64,000 bases of DNA from Spirosoma sordidisoli. Lineage in GTDB: Bacteria > Bacteroidota > Bacteroidia > Cytophagales > Spirosomataceae. The stretch's first letter is position 1. Each line of letters opens with the position of its first letter. Shown here piece after piece: positions 62,610 through 64,000 of the stretch. The translations under genes and the position numbers were made by a program. The DNA lies in contig NZ_SBLB01000005.1 in NCBI RefSeq assembly GCF_004138325.1, forward strand, positions 62,001 to 126,000. The letters run 5' to 3'. Under the pieces are notes generated by a model. The model saw only the letters and a program-made list of their open reading frames with translations. It did not search any database and was not told where the DNA came from.

Positions 62610-63494
62610 TTATTCATAAGAATTAACGACAACCCTGATCATCGGGTTATAAATATCTCCATTGGGAAGTTGGTAAAATGAGCATGGGGACCAGGAACCA
62701 CCATTGACTCGAGTACAGGAAAGGATTTCTTTAAGACCTTTTGCCATCCCTATACTTTGCCCAAAACATATTTTATTTCCCTGTACATCTTTTAAATCAT
62801 CGGAATCAGCGTATAACCACTCCATAGCTATATGAAACCCGTCTGATGGCGTTTTTATAGCATAAGGTCTTAGGTCTACTACCGCCCATCCCGGATTTAA
62901 AGCATGCACTACTATATTGTCATGTATAACTAGTTCATTGGGTAAATTTGATTTATTACTATAGACCTTCACTCTAAAAGGTGTATTATAAAACCTGTCA
63001 TTTTCTATAAAAAAAACGACTTTATCAATATAAGAATTATCGGAAACAGGTTCACTTTTGACTAAAAAAGATAACTCAAGATTATTTTGTGTACAATTCG
63101 AATGTTTACCGTCTGGCTTATTCTTATTTATACCAAACGTATTTACTTTATACACTCTTCTATTACTCACTTTGACTTCATTAATAGCAATAGATTTTTC
63201 TTTTAAAACTATCTTTGAAGTAGTATCGCTCCCTATAACTATTCTCTCAGATGTATAACCTAAAGCACTCACAATTAACGTATCGCTGTTTTCTTTATTA
63301 TAATATACGAATGCGCCAGAAGAATCTGCTATAACTCCGTGAGATCTGCTCACATTATGAACATTAGCGTAAGGTACAGGGCTACCTTTTTGGTCTATGA
63401 CATGGCCTGTCAACGTTTTTTGAGCAAGCGCCGAGACAGAAGCTAAAAAATAAATCAGGAAGCTAATTACTTCAGTCTGTTTTCTGTTTTGCAT
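62610..63494 (-). CDS. Exported protein with carboxypeptidase-regulatory-like domain
   Basis: 294 residues. Start 63494 (MQNRKQ) gives a signal peptide ending SALAQ. Residues ~26-105 (LTGHVIDQKGSPVPYANV, then SDTLIVSALGYTS) form the beta-sandwich domain common at the N-terminus of TonB-dependent receptors. Here it is followed not by a plug or barrel but by ~190 residues of unknown type ending YNPMIRVVVNSYE. Codon use is AT-rich, unlike everything before 62540, indicating horizontal acquisition. Lies downstream of the small peptide gene on the same strand. Confidence 0.75.
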   Translation of the reverse strand: MQNRKQTEVISFLIYFLASVSALAQKTLTGHVIDQKGSPVPYANVHNVSRSHGVIADSSGAFVYYNKENSDTLIVSALGYTSERIVIGSDTTSKIVLKEKSIAINEVKVSNRRVYKVNTFGINKNKPDGKHSNCTQNNLELSFLVKSEPVSDNSYIDKVVFFIENDRFYNTPFRVKVYSNKSNLPNELVIHDNIVVHALNPGWAVVDLRPYAIKTPSDGFHIAMEWLYADSDDLKDVQGNKICFGQSIGMAKGLKEILSCTRVNGGSWSPCSFYQLPNGDIYNPMIRVVVNSYE

Positions 63495-63538
63495 TGACAA
63501 AATCCGGGGCAATACTTATTCCTAATAAGAAACAGAGA

Positions 63539-63581
63539 AACTGTGGGACTAGTTTACTTTTAATAAACTAGTCCCACAGTT
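63539..63581. terminator. 18-bp perfect hairpin
   Basis: Arms 63539-63556 and 63564-63581 (AACTGTGGGACTAGTTTA and its complement) with a 7-nt CTTTTAA loop, directly after the small peptide gene and 45 nt before the start of the next gene on the minus strand. There is no clear U-run; it could end or attenuate the transcript or protect its 3' end. Confidence 0.65.
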
Positions 63582-63585
63582 CAGA

Positions 63586-63861
63586 TTAGTTGGCAGGTCC
63601 GCAAGGGCCGACACTTTCCCACTGAACTGTAGTGCCCATCTTAAAGAAGAGTCTATATTTGGTACACGATTTTGCACTTACACATTGCCCAGCATTAATT
63701 GTACTATACTCAAATATAGTTGTACAACTTGTTCCCCAGAATCTGCCAAGAATGCCTAATTCTTCACTGCTGAAGGTTTCATTTGTATCTGCATATGTAA
63801 CCCCCGTAAACAGCGTGATACAGCCCAGGATACGTAACGCACGTTACATTTTCTTTTTCAT
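63586..63861 (-). pseudogene. Small Cys-rich secreted peptide with in-frame stop
   Basis: On the minus strand ATG AAA AAG AAA ATG is followed by TAA (63846-63844). The same frame then stays open for 85 codons: a hydrophobic signal-like stretch (RILGCITLFTGVTYA), then a ~65-residue mature part with four Cys (GTSC, GQC, KSC, GPCG) ending PAN. The layout MKKK + hydrophobic core + short Cys-rich peptide is that of Bacteroidota secreted peptides (NVEALA-like in style, not in sequence). The stop at codon 6 should abolish it unless it is bypassed or a sequencing error. AT-rich like its neighbour. Confidence 0.65.
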
Positions 63862-64000
63862 ATCAGAAGCTTGATTAAGTGAATGATTGGTCGAAATATA
63901 TGTATATATATATTAAAATAAAATAAATATAAGATAGATTGTTGCATAAACGATTCAAGCCAGTGACAATCTTCACACCTTCAACAGAGCCATAACTAAT

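Overview
The window looks like a chromosomal segment of a GC-rich Bacteroidota bacterium, most likely order Cytophagales (Spirosoma-like family). The reasons are type IX secretion (T9SS) C-terminal sorting domains, the Bacteroidota -7 promoter box TAnnTTTG in front of many genes, families such as DUF983, DUF2141 and ABA4-like, and the absence of clear Shine-Dalgarno sites. Products were assigned by reading the translations; no database search was possible.

Layout. 1-8234 (+): tail of a T9SS cargo gene, a 2039-residue alpha-2-macroglobulin, dinB and a lipoprotein. 8254-18570 (-): amine oxidase, a small holin-like membrane protein, then the tryptophan operon, transcribed trpL-trpE-G-D-C-F-[two-gene insert]-B-A-hisIE. 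The leader in front of trpE encodes an 11-residue peptide with three consecutive Trp codons, followed by a strong terminator and a competing pairing. That is a classical ribosome-mediated attenuator. A tRNA-Pro(CGG) lies just upstream. 18760-25616 (-): alpha/beta hydrolase, GH1 glycosidase, GMC oxidoreductase and its small subunit, SDR, M48 protease, DUF2141 protein.

25815-27385 is a REP/RAYT locus: a HUH-type REP-associated tyrosine transposase flanked by arrays of palindromes with a 10-bp stem. Degenerate or diverged copies lie at 22.5, 55.8 and 61.9 kb, and a second palindrome family lies between trpB and trpA. 27447-40154: recQ, msrB, a large T9SS metalloprotease-like protein, fbp and pckA (gluconeogenesis) divergent from an XRE-type regulator, pirin, LLM oxidoreductase and a CPBP membrane protein. 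40277-41745: an organic peroxide module ohr-doxX-ohrR with a palindromic operator.

41868-50572 holds four intact copies and one 3' remnant of a 133-residue secreted protein gene. Each intact copy is preceded by the same 112-nt regulatory block. They are interspersed with unrelated genes (YD-repeat-like lipoprotein, AraC regulator, DUF983, lipoprotein/outer-membrane pair, Fic AMPylase). 50681-62532: a 1680-residue exported protein of unknown function, prmA with a possible small RNA upstream, a beta-lactamase-like serine hydrolase, photolyase, ABA4-like protein, S41 protease and a DEDDh exonuclease. From about 62540 to the end the DNA becomes strikingly AT-rich. It carries a carboxypeptidase-regulatory-domain protein and a small Cys-rich secreted peptide gene interrupted by an in-frame stop, and was probably acquired.
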